64,000 bases of DNA from CAJQQY01 sp045106765 (GCA_045106765.1 JBGCFD010000146.1:1-64000), one strand, 5' to 3'; numbered from the stretch's first letter, positions 28,031-35,785 are shown. Numbers and translations: made by a program. The notes: generated by a model from the sequence alone, not told the origin.

Positions 28031-28073
28031 AAATAGCATTAGCTTTTTACGAAGTTAGTGCTATTTTTTTTTT
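28031..28073. terminator. intrinsic terminator
   Basis: Arms 28031-28045 and 28052-28066 pair in 13 of 15 positions and are followed by a long T-tract on plus, ending the folP operon. It also lies just past the 3' end of the minus-strand RiPP block. Confidence 0.75.
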
Positions 28074-28084
28074 CAAATTAGTAG

Positions 28085-28345
28085 TTAATTACAAAATTTT
28101 TGACCCTCTGGAGTTATACAACAGCCTTTTTGAGAACTAATGCTTCCACAATATTTTACAGGACCTGTATATCCAAAAGTATTAGGTAAGCATTTTTTAA
28201 TTCCAAATTTACTCACACAACATTCTGTTGTTTTACAAGATCCTTCTGCACAAATAGATGGGTTTACTTGCTGATCTTGTGCAAACATAGAAAGGTTCAA
28301 TCCTCTCGATACTGGAGGAGAACAAATTGGTAAATTAATAATCAA
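28085..28345 (-). CDS. cyanobactin-type RiPP precursor, Cys-rich core (86 aa)
   Basis: From a TTG at 28345 the peptide opens MIINLPICSPPVSR, matching the cyanobactin leader signature LPxxxxPVxR (residues 5-14). A stop lies three codons upstream and there is no ATG before the signature; the next ATG (residue 20) would delete it, so the leader decides the TTG start. QVNPS at 26-30 is shared with the neighbouring precursor. The core has nine Cys (32, 37, 42, 43, 52, 66, 75, 76, 85) in two similar halves, each C-x(n)-CC-x8-C (CCVSKFGIKKC and CCITPEGQKFC). It is hydrophilic with no signal peptide. The core may carry disulfides or heterocycles; which is unknown. It is the last gene of the block. 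Confidence 0.7.
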   Translation of the reverse strand: MIINLPICSPPVSRGLNLSMFAQDQQVNPSICAEGSCKTTECCVSKFGIKKCLPNTFGYTGPVKYCGSISSQKGCCITPEGQKFCN

Positions 28346-28392
28346 TAACTTTTAGAAGTTAAAAAATAGTTACTTAAATTGGCTTGAGAAAC

Positions 28393-28437
28393 AAAACTAA
28401 CCCTGCAATTCTAAAATAAATTACAAGGCTAGTTTTT
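28393..28437. terminator. hairpin between the two RiPP precursors
   Basis: Arms of 18 bases (28393-28410 with 28419-28436) match in 15 positions around an 8-base loop and are followed on minus by TTTTGTTT. It lies after the 49-residue precursor and before the 86-residue one, so it may terminate or attenuate read-through and set their ratio. Confidence 0.6.
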
Positions 28438-28491
28438 AAGAATAAGTTCGTTTTATTTTGAACTTAACTCATTGAAGGTAAAGATGTATAA

Positions 28492-28641
28492 TTAAATACA
28501 ACCACCTATACAAACTCCATCAACACATGCTCCAATACATCCAAAAGTACACCCGCAACCAGAAGGGTTAACTTGAGACTTTGATTTAGCTACATTAGAT
28601 ACACTACGCGTGATAGGTTGAGATTGATTTGGTAATTTCAT
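28492..28641 (-). CDS. cyanobactin-type RiPP precursor, six-Cys core (49 aa)
   Basis: This small gene has an ordinary ATG (28641) and encodes a 49-residue peptide. Residues 3-12 (LPNQSQPITR) match the cyanobactin leader signature; six of ten positions are identical to the PatE leader LPQQGQPVIR as I recall it. After QVNPS (23-27) comes a Gly/Cys-rich core (28-49) with six Cys at 29, 31, 35, 39, 44 and 48, spaced CxCx3Cx3Cx4Cx3C, and no Lys or Arg. The leader is basic and Ser-rich, with no signal peptide. The classic GLEAS and AYDG protease sites of PatE are absent. It lies 114 bases after the unknown gene and upstream of the second precursor. Confidence 0.75.
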   Translation of the reverse strand: MKLPNQSQPITRSVSNVAKSKSQVNPSGCGCTFGCIGACVDGVCIGGCI

Positions 28642-28755
28642 AATAAAAAAATTTAAAAGGTTAAAAAAAAATTATAATAAACTCTATAAAAAGAGTTGTT
28701 ATAAACATTAGCAATACATGCATGCATTGATTAATAAAAATGTCTCACAAATAAT

Positions 28756-29790
28756 TTACTCCTTTGATTTTGGCGGATAGATTTGTTCACCTTCTTTATC
28801 GTAGTAAATATATTTTTTAACTGCCTTCATAGGCTCATGTAATCTTGGCAACCATTCGACAGTTTTTACCAAGTAGCTGCTACCATTTATGTCTTTAAAT
28901 ACAGAATTAGATCTGGAGATAATCACTCGATTTTGTTGGAACGAATAACCATATTCAGGATTAGTATACCATGAAGGTATGCTACCTTGTATTTTCTCAT
29001 CACGAATAAAACTAATCTGATTGTTCTTCTTATCGTATTCCCAAGTACTACTATATTCACTTTCAAAAACCCACAATTTGTTTTTTTTCATTAATGTTTC
29101 TATATCCTTAGGTGGTTCATCTTTGCAAGGAATTTCAATCCCAGCTTCCTCCATTTTTTCTACATTGGGGTATAAAAAAAATCCAAATAATCCTGTTTGA
29201 TTTTCCTTTTTATCGTAAGTGTAAAGAATTGAGATAATTAGTTCCCCATTAGGATTAGTAACATATCGATATTTATATTTATCAGAAATTCCGATTGAGT
29301 CATCGTAAATATATTCTGTGATTAATTCAGGATGTCCCATTAATCCAAAACTTACTTTTTTACTTTTCCTATTGTGCTCGTCTACTTCATATTCTTCTCT
29401 TTTAGGAATTTCCCATTTAGGATTGCTGAAAGTATAGTTACTTATCTTGCCTTTTGCATATTCATATTTTTCTTGCCATATCTCATTAGGAAAGATAAAT
29501 TTACTTTCCTTAATTAAGCCTTTTTCGAAATGATAAAGCTCTTTAGTATCGATAGTTCCATTTATGTCAAAATAGAATTTCTTTACTACATGGCCATATT
29601 CATTATAAAAAAATTGGCGATAGATTTTGCCTTGAGTAGGCTTTCCAAATGCAAAAGGATTATATGAAATTGTGGCAGAATGAATACCCTTTCCTTTCAT
29701 CATTTTAGTAAATGATTTTCGAAAAGTACTATCTTCAACAGCGTCGAAAATATTTGCAATTCCAAAACTTAGTGAGGACATCATAAGCAT
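28756..29790 (-). CDS. unknown protein inside the RiPP block
   Basis: The 344-residue protein is not recognised. It has many short Tyr/Lys/Glu-rich beta-like units (YNEYGHVVKKFYFDINGTI, FEKGLIKESKFIF, YEYAKGKISNYTF, YIYDDSIGISDKYKY) reminiscent of YD/RHS-type or MORN-like repeats. The N-terminus (MLMMSSLSFGIANIF) is only weakly hydrophobic, so export is uncertain. It shows no YcaO, FMN-oxidase, radical-SAM or methyltransferase motif. It starts 35 bases after the PatA-like protease gene on the same strand and is followed by the precursors. A maturation, immunity or delivery role is possible but only by position. Confidence 0.55.
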   Translation of the reverse strand: MLMMSSLSFGIANIFDAVEDSTFRKSFTKMMKGKGIHSATISYNPFAFGKPTQGKIYRQFFYNEYGHVVKKFYFDINGTIDTKELYHFEKGLIKESKFIFPNEIWQEKYEYAKGKISNYTFSNPKWEIPKREEYEVDEHNRKSKKVSFGLMGHPELITEYIYDDSIGISDKYKYRYVTNPNGELIISILYTYDKKENQTGLFGFFLYPNVEKMEEAGIEIPCKDEPPKDIETLMKKNKLWVFESEYSSTWEYDKKNNQISFIRDEKIQGSIPSWYTNPEYGYSFQQNRVIISRSNSVFKDINGSSYLVKTVEWLPRLHEPMKAVKKYIYYDKEGEQIYPPKSKE

Positions 29791-29825
29791 AAGTTTTTAA
29801 TATTTAAAATGAATTTTCCTCTTCC

Positions 29826-32006
29826 TTAATACAAGTAGTAATATCTAATATCACCTGTAGTAACTGTAACAGGAACAACATCACTTACATCAACGGTTAA
29901 CCTATATTGCTTACGAGCTTGAGTAAGTCTTTCTTTTGGATTGAAGAAGGTAAGCTTGATATCATAACATTCTGCACCTGGTTTGCAGATTGGACTTTTT
30001 TCAGCTGAAATTGTATCTAACTCAAGACCTTCGTTATGAGCCTCTGCAAAAATGTCTTTGTGCTGATAAATATTAGTTGCTGAATAATTTAGCGCTCTTT
30101 CTTCTCCTGTAAGTCCAAGATTTCGCATTTGGTCATATACTCTATTGAGGAAATTTCTTAATGCTTCTTGTTCAGCATTAGCTTTTGCTGACCCTTTTTT
30201 TCCTGTAGTTGTTGATTTTACTAAATCCTTAGTTGTCCAAGCATACATTCCTCTTATTCGAGGTTGAAGCATAGCAACACTATGTCCATTTAATAAACTT
30301 TTTGATCCTTTAGTAAGCCCAGGAACAGAAATTCTGTGAATATTTCCATTGGCTTGTTCTGCTAAGAAATCACGCATATTATTATAATTGACAGGAGAAT
30401 ATGGGCCACCAGGTATAATTGCATACATAGGTGTGGAGTCAATATTCAAGGTCCAAATCAATTCTTCTGCAGCCCATGGATTTTGGTCTAAATATGGAAG
30501 CATTTGTGCTGGATCATGTGGATTGACATTTCCACCTCCCATTGATTGAGTAAAAGAATCCCGGTGTGATTCTGAACCAAAATCATATCCAAGTGTACCT
30601 AAGGCATAAACTTTTGCTGGAGCCCCCTCATTATCATCACATCCACATGACGGATCTATTTCTCCTGAAGGAGAGAGGACTTTAGTTGGAGTAATATTTT
30701 CATTTGTCAAAGGCATTCCTGCATTTTGGTTTGTACTGATGTTTTCCATTTTATTATTATTTTTAATATTATTTGATGAATTATTTTCCGCAGAGGCCGA
30801 GATACCTATTTCTTGATTTTGGTTCAAAGAAGAATTCGTGATTGACTTTTCCTTATCTTTTGATTCTGGATCTTCAGGTACTGGATTATCCTTACAAGCA
30901 CATGAAGGATCTATCAAAATCTTATCGAAATTGATTTCTATTTTAGGTTTTGGTCTCTGAGCTTTAGCAGCCTCTTCAGACATTATTTCAGAAGACGGTG
31001 CAGTCTCCACTTCAATAGGGGAGTTAAGGACTTCTTCAGAAGCGAGGTTAGAATGATTTTTCATATTGATTATTTTACTAGGTTGAGTAAATTCGATACC
31101 TGAAGCGAGCACTCCTTTGTTTTGGCGAACGGCTGCAATAGCTGAAGGCAAGTTAAGTTTGCCACGAAGAAACCGCCTACAATCAATTTCTCCATCACCA
31201 ATACATGGGATTGCTGTTTGCTCAAGTATCGATTTAATTTTATAAGCATTAGGTTGTTGACCTTCCATTATTTGAAGACTCATTAAAAGTCCTACCACTC
31301 CAGAAACTACTGGGGTAGCAAAGCTGGTTCCCCCATCTGTTTGAAATGTTCCACCTCCCGCTTTAGCAGCGGTTAAATTCTTTCCACGAGCTAGAATTCC
31401 ATTACTTTTGTACGCTTCACCAAAGTTGGTATTTGAAGTTGGATTTCCACTCTCATCCATTGAACCAACTGCTAAAACATTTGAATCAGAGGCAGGAACA
31501 TGTAAGCAACTGCATCCATTGTTTCCAGTTGCTGCCACAATGAGCACTCCTCTTTTATGACAATTTTCTATAGCTTGTTTTAGAAATGAATCTGGATGTC
31601 CTGAATCTGAAAGTTGACCACCGCTAATATTTATTATATGAGCTCCCTGCTCAACTGCAATAGATATAGCTTTTGCTAAATCCACTTGGTTAGCAGAAAT
31701 GAATTTTCCATTTGCATCATTTGAATATATTGGAATAATTAATCCGTTGCATCCTGGCGCAACTCCTTGAACGGAACTTCTTGGTTTTCCAAAAATTAAA
31801 CTAGTCACAGCTGTCCCATGATTAAGTGATAAACCTGAAGAATTCGAAGGAATTATTTGATCCTTAGTCCAAGGAACTAACTTGTTGTTGGAAGTTGCAA
31901 AGCAAGGATGATTTAAATCTACTTGGCCATCAAGTACAGCTATTTTTATATTAGGATTGCCATAAGTTAGGCTTTGAAGCTCCATCAATTCTGGAATTCC
32001 ATTCAT
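29826..32006 (-). CDS. PatA/PatG-type cyanobactin maturation protease
   Basis: From the ATG at 32006 the protein has 726 residues; an ATG at 32087 adds 27 residues before the family's usual MNxIPxL start. The N-terminal 300 residues are a subtilisin S8 domain with Asp26 (AVLDGQVDLNHPCF, the PatA-type signature), His63 (NHGTAVTS) and Ser228 (GGTSFATP). An Asn/Ser-rich linker (about 310-460) carries DPSCAC (366-371) and DPSCGC (451-456). The C-terminal 260 residues (YALGTLGYDFGSESHRDSF, NPHDPAQMLPYLDQNPWAAEELIWTLN, RGMYAWTTKDLV, YRLTVDVSDVVPVTV) are the domain shared by PatA and PatG. The family cleaves the leader from precursor peptides, and PatG also macrocyclises. It has no oxidase domain. 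It heads the block with the unknown protein and two precursors. Confidence 0.88.
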   Translation of the reverse strand: MNGIPELMELQSLTYGNPNIKIAVLDGQVDLNHPCFATSNNKLVPWTKDQIIPSNSSGLSLNHGTAVTSLIFGKPRSSVQGVAPGCNGLIIPIYSNDANGKFISANQVDLAKAISIAVEQGAHIINISGGQLSDSGHPDSFLKQAIENCHKRGVLIVAATGNNGCSCLHVPASDSNVLAVGSMDESGNPTSNTNFGEAYKSNGILARGKNLTAAKAGGGTFQTDGGTSFATPVVSGVVGLLMSLQIMEGQQPNAYKIKSILEQTAIPCIGDGEIDCRRFLRGKLNLPSAIAAVRQNKGVLASGIEFTQPSKIINMKNHSNLASEEVLNSPIEVETAPSSEIMSEEAAKAQRPKPKIEINFDKILIDPSCACKDNPVPEDPESKDKEKSITNSSLNQNQEIGISASAENNSSNNIKNNNKMENISTNQNAGMPLTNENITPTKVLSPSGEIDPSCGCDDNEGAPAKVYALGTLGYDFGSESHRDSFTQSMGGGNVNPHDPAQMLPYLDQNPWAAEELIWTLNIDSTPMYAIIPGGPYSPVNYNNMRDFLAEQANGNIHRISVPGLTKGSKSLLNGHSVAMLQPRIRGMYAWTTKDLVKSTTTGKKGSAKANAEQEALRNFLNRVYDQMRNLGLTGEERALNYSATNIYQHKDIFAEAHNEGLELDTISAEKSPICKPGAECYDIKLTFFNPKERLTQARKQYRLTVDVSDVVPVTVTTGDIRYYYLY

Positions 32007-32974
32007 AATAAAATTGGTTTTAAAAAAAATTCTAGTAGTGGTTTTTAAATTGAATAATTGTTTTAATAAACTATTAAATTGTTGCATTCAACCTAATTCC
32101 TTCCTTGGGAATAGGCATAAAAATTCATTTAAACTTTAAGTGTATACGCTTAATGTTTTTCATCATTAATTCGTATAAACAAATTTGGTTTATGATTGAT
32201 TATTATTATCAATTGCATAGGATTCCTGATGAAAAGAATAAACTGATGCATTCCATAAAACCTCTATTTGAATAAAATTCAAAATAAGTCTTTAATAGTG
32301 ATTGTGTTTTTTGGAGCCAAATAATGAAAAGTTTTCATTTATGGCGAGAATAAAAATTGTATCTTGATAAAAGTTAAAATATACGAAAGCATAAGAGTTA
32401 ATTGAATATTCTCTCGTCACTTAAGATCAATCAAAGATTTTAGCAAAAAAATATTATTCAATTCAAAACAATGAATTGATAATTAAAATGAAATACATTT
32501 TAAAATTTAAAAAGATAGAATGAAATTTTAATTGAAACTAAAAATATGTTGTCTTAAGTAAACAAAACTGTAAAATAACCAAATACAAAATCTCAGATTG
32601 TAGGCTGTTTAGTTTTAAGGCAAAACTAAAAGATTTGCATTTAAAGGGAAAGTAGTTCCTTTACATTTTGTATAACATATTTTTCTCAGTTGAATACCAC
32701 AAGGTAGAATATTTTTTATTAAAAAAAAATAATATGTAAATTATTTTTCTGTAACCGTGTATATATATATATTACGAATTAGTATTTAAAATATGTAAAT
32801 AAAGTAGTCCAACCGTTTCAAAATATGGAAAAGTTAGGAATAAAATTTTTTGAAATTAAATTTTTAGATCGCCAATCATTTTAAAATGTTGGAATAGTCT
32901 TTAAAATTACTTTTTTGTCATTTTTTCATCCAAAATTACCAAACCTATTTTTAAAGACCTGCTCATCTAAAAGA
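32007..32974. other. long gene-free AT-rich region upstream of the RiPP block
   Basis: About 970 bases without a supported gene between the PatA-like protease start and dusB, both on minus. It should contain the protease promoter, but no TAnnTTTG box was found. Visible structures are an imperfect palindrome AAGTGTATACGCTT (32138-32151), a 9-bp hairpin (32608-32616 with 32622-32630) and a short TA microsatellite near 32760. No further peptide with the LPxxxxPxxR leader was found in either strand by reading. Confidence 0.45.
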
Positions 32975-33967
32975 TTAACCAATTTCAATTCCTGAATAAT
33001 CTTCCTCAATTTGATCTAAAATTCCAAATACATCATCGGGATTAAAGTTAGTCACTAATTTCATTCGATAAGGTTTTATATTTCTGAAACCTCTAAAATA
33101 ATTAGTATAATGTCGACGCATTTCGAGGATTCCTAATTTTTCACCTTTCCATTCTATGGAATGTCTTAAATGTTGTTTGGCAGCAGCGACTCGCTCATGA
33201 ATGGTAGGAGGAGGGAGAATCTCACCAGTTTTAAAATAATGTTTTATTTCTCTAAAAATCCATGGATTACCGATACTTGCTCGACCGATCATGATGCCAT
33301 CCACGCCATATTTTTCACGATATAATTTAGCTTTTTGAGGACTATTAATATCACCATTTCCAAAAATAGGAATATGTACTCTTGGATTTTCTTTAATCTT
33401 TCCGATCAAAGTCCAATCGGCTTCTCCTTTGTACATTTGTTTTCGAGTTCGACCATGAATGGACAAAGCTTTAATTCCAACATCTTGCAAGCGTTCCGCT
33501 ACTTCCTCAATATATTTTGTATTATCGTCCCAACCTAATCGAGTTTTAACGGTCACCGGTAGGTTAGTAGATTTTACAATAAAGTCGGTTAGTTTTACCA
33601 TTCGGTCAATGTCTTGAAGAATACCTGCTCCTGCCATTTTGCAAACTACTTTTTTCACGGGACAACCAAAGTTAATGTCTAGTACTTCTGGTTTGGCTTC
33701 CTCTACAATTTCGGCAGCACGCCTCATAGAATCTTCCTCTGCGCCAAAAATTTGAATTCCCACAGGTCTTTCATAATCATAAATATCCAATTTTTGCACA
33801 CTCTTAGTCGCATCCCGAATCAAACCCTCTACCGAAATAAATTCTGTGTACATCATATCACAACCTTGTTCTTTGCAAAGTGCTCGAAAAGGTGGATCAC
33901 TAACATCTTCCATCGGAGCTAACAAAAGCGGAAATTCTCCTAAATTAATATTTCCAATTTTTACCAT
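32975..33967 (-). CDS. dusB: tRNA dihydrouridine synthase, DusB type
   Basis: The 330-residue flavoenzyme reduces uridine to dihydrouridine in tRNA D-loops. Family segments are LLLAPMEDVSDPPFRALC, VGIQIFGAEEDSM, LDINFGCPVKKVVCKMAGAGIL with the catalytic Cys region, VTVKTRLGWDD, LSIHGRTRKQMYKGEADW and GIMIGRASIGNPWIFREI. Length is typical. It is cytosolic, monocistronic, divergent from nhaB, and has the clearest two-part promoter in the window. Confidence 0.92.
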   Translation of the reverse strand: MVKIGNINLGEFPLLLAPMEDVSDPPFRALCKEQGCDMMYTEFISVEGLIRDATKSVQKLDIYDYERPVGIQIFGAEEDSMRRAAEIVEEAKPEVLDINFGCPVKKVVCKMAGAGILQDIDRMVKLTDFIVKSTNLPVTVKTRLGWDDNTKYIEEVAERLQDVGIKALSIHGRTRKQMYKGEADWTLIGKIKENPRVHIPIFGNGDINSPQKAKLYREKYGVDGIMIGRASIGNPWIFREIKHYFKTGEILPPPTIHERVAAAKQHLRHSIEWKGEKLGILEMRRHYTNYFRGFRNIKPYRMKLVTNFNPDDVFGILDQIEEDYSGIEIG

Positions 33968-33989
33968 ATCTATTTCTCTAAATTTTATG

Positions 33990-34023
33990 CAAAAATAAGA
34001 CTTTTAATGATATGAATTTCAAA
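33990..34023 (-). promoter_or_regulatory. dusB promoter with -7 and -33 boxes
   Basis: On minus, TATTTTTG (33990-33997) matches the -7 consensus TAnnTTTG and TTTG (34020-34023) lies 22 bases upstream, close to Bacteroidota -33/-7 spacing. The -7 box is 22 bases before the dusB ATG. Confidence 0.55.
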
Positions 34024-34110
34024 GATTCTTCAATAAATTTCTATTGTCAAAAAACAAAGAATTTAATTAAATAATTCATCCTTTCTAATTACATTGTGCG
34101 GATTTTTAGA

Positions 34111-34209
34111 TTAATCTTATCAATAATATAATAGATCCTGTTATGAGATTAAATTTTGAATAAAAATGAACTGTTTTTATCTCAAAGCTCAATCTCATAA
34201 CAAGATTAA
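34111..34209. repeat. nested inverted repeats upstream of nhaB
   Basis: TGTTATGAGATT (34139-34150) pairs perfectly with AATCTCATAACA (34191-34202), and outside it TTAATCTT (34111-34118) pairs with AAGATTAA (34202-34209). The structure ends 20 bases before the nhaB start, so it could act as a leader-RNA element or an operator. Confidence 0.5.
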
Positions 34210-34229
34210 AATTCAAAAAGAATAGCCTT

Positions 34230-35744
34230 ATGCTTGATAGTTTTTTAGGAAATAGTCCACGTTGGTTTAAATACACCATGATCGGTTTTTTAGTATTTAA
34301 TGTGATTTCATATTTTCTTTTGGGAAAAACCATAACAGCATGGATTTTTATTGCTGAATTTATTTTTACACTAGCCATGGCACTCAAATGTTATCCACTT
34401 CAATCTGGAGGACTACTTGCCATCCAAGTTTTGTTCCTAAATCTAACAACAGCATTTACTGTTGAACATGAAGATATACATGGAAAAATGGTTAAAAGTG
34501 GAGTTTACCATGAGATTTCTCAAAATCTAGAAGTGATTTTATTGTTAGTCTTCATGGTGGCAGGAATCTATTTTATGAAACCTTTGCTGATGTATATTTT
34601 CAGTAAAATCTTCATTAAGATTAGGTCTAAAATGGTACTATCACTCTTATTTGTATTCCTTTCAGCAGTACTTTCTGCATTTTTAGATGCCTTAACCGTG
34701 ACAGCTGTATTGATAAGTGTAACCGTAGGTTTTTATGGAGTTTACCATAAAATTCATTCGAGTTCCTCAGATTATGATCATAGTGGGGTATTGGATAGGA
34801 AGGAATTATCTGGAGAAACTTTAGAACAGTTCCGATCATTTTTGAGAAGTTTAGTAATGCATGGAGTTGTTGGAACAGCATTGGGAGGAGTTTGTACATT
34901 AGTTGGAGAACCTCAAAATTTGTTGATAGGAGAAAGAATGGGCTGGGATTTTATAGAATTCTTTAAGCAAATGGCTCCTATTACAATGCCTGTTTTTGGA
35001 TGTGGATTACTAACCACTATATTTTTGGAGAAAACTAAACTATTTGGTTATGGAGCTCAGATGCCAGAGGTTGCGAGGGGAATAATTGAAAGTTATACAG
35101 AAGAAATGGATGCTAAAAGGTCAGACAAGGATAAATATGCTTTGATGGTTCAGGCTATTTCAGCAATCTTATTGATCATTGGATTAGCACTTCATTTAGC
35201 TCCAGTAGGATTAATCGGTTTAGGATTAATCATTGTGCAAACTGCGTTTACTGGAATCATTGATGAGCATTCGATTGGAAAAGCATTTGAAGAAGCTTTA
35301 CCATTTACAGGTTTATTGGTTGTTTTCTTTGTGATTGTTGCGATGATCCATGACCAACATTTATTTAGCCCGATAATCGACTGGGCTTTGACATTAGAAC
35401 CTTCACAACAACCTACCATGTTTTATTTGGCCAACGGAATCCTTTCTATGATTAGTGATAATGTCTTCGTTGCCACAGTTTATATTGGTGAAGTGAAAAG
35501 TGTTTTTGATGCAGGAGATATTACTAGAGATCAATTTGAAAAATTAGCAATTGCGATAAACACAGGAACAAACCTTCCAAGTGTAGCAACTCCAAATGGA
35601 CAAGCTGCATTTTTATTTTTATTGACTTCTGCACTAGCTCCTCTGATTAATTTATCTTATGGAAAAATGGTAAAAATGGCCTTTCCATATACTATTGTTT
35701 TAGGAGGAATTGGATTGTTAGGCGTGATGTACCATCTTGGATAA
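34230..35744 (+). CDS. nhaB: Na+/H+ antiporter NhaB
   Basis: The 504-residue polytopic inner-membrane protein matches NhaB, which expels Na+ in exchange for protons. Diagnostic stretches are LDSFLGNSPRWFKYTMIGFL, SAFLDALTVTAVLISVTVGFYGVYHK, GVVGTALGGVCTLVGEPQNLLIGERMGWDF and NTGTNLPSVATPNGQAAFLFLLTSALAPLI. Length fits. It is transcribed alone with a nested inverted repeat in its upstream region, and a REP-like palindrome follows the stop. Presence of NhaB, AGCS and a CPA antiporter in one window fits a marine or Na+-using habitat (inference). Confidence 0.92.
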   Translation: MLDSFLGNSPRWFKYTMIGFLVFNVISYFLLGKTITAWIFIAEFIFTLAMALKCYPLQSGGLLAIQVLFLNLTTAFTVEHEDIHGKMVKSGVYHEISQNLEVILLLVFMVAGIYFMKPLLMYIFSKIFIKIRSKMVLSLLFVFLSAVLSAFLDALTVTAVLISVTVGFYGVYHKIHSSSSDYDHSGVLDRKELSGETLEQFRSFLRSLVMHGVVGTALGGVCTLVGEPQNLLIGERMGWDFIEFFKQMAPITMPVFGCGLLTTIFLEKTKLFGYGAQMPEVARGIIESYTEEMDAKRSDKDKYALMVQAISAILLIIGLALHLAPVGLIGLGLIIVQTAFTGIIDEHSIGKAFEEALPFTGLLVVFFVIVAMIHDQHLFSPIIDWALTLEPSQQPTMFYLANGILSMISDNVFVATVYIGEVKSVFDAGDITRDQFEKLAIAINTGTNLPSVATPNGQAAFLFLLTSALAPLINLSYGKMVKMAFPYTIVLGGIGLLGVMYHLG

Positions 35745-35755
35745 AATTGTTTTTG

Positions 35756-35785
35756 TGTAGAGACAAGGCTTGCCTTGTCTCTACA
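35756..35785. repeat. REP-like GTAGAGAC palindrome
   Basis: A near-perfect 30-bp palindrome, TGTAGAGACAAGGC + TT + GCCTTGTCTCTACA, lies 12 bases after nhaB. The GTAGAGAC...GTCTCTAC ends match a repeat class known to be widespread in cyanobacteria and seen in other phyla. There is no T-tract. Only one copy was seen in this window. Confidence 0.7.

Noticed and set aside
28085..28288. ATG (residue 20) as the start of the 86-residue precursor
   Set aside because: It would remove the LPxxxxPVxR leader that is shared with the neighbouring precursor.
32755..32775. TA microsatellite as a functional repeat
   Set aside because: A short run of TA dinucleotides is expected in DNA this AT-rich.
28007..32974. 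A complete cyanobactin pathway with YcaO, oxidase and prenyltransferase
   Set aside because: Only the protease and precursor-like genes are visible; no ORF shows YcaO, FMN-oxidase, PatF or PatB/C motifs.
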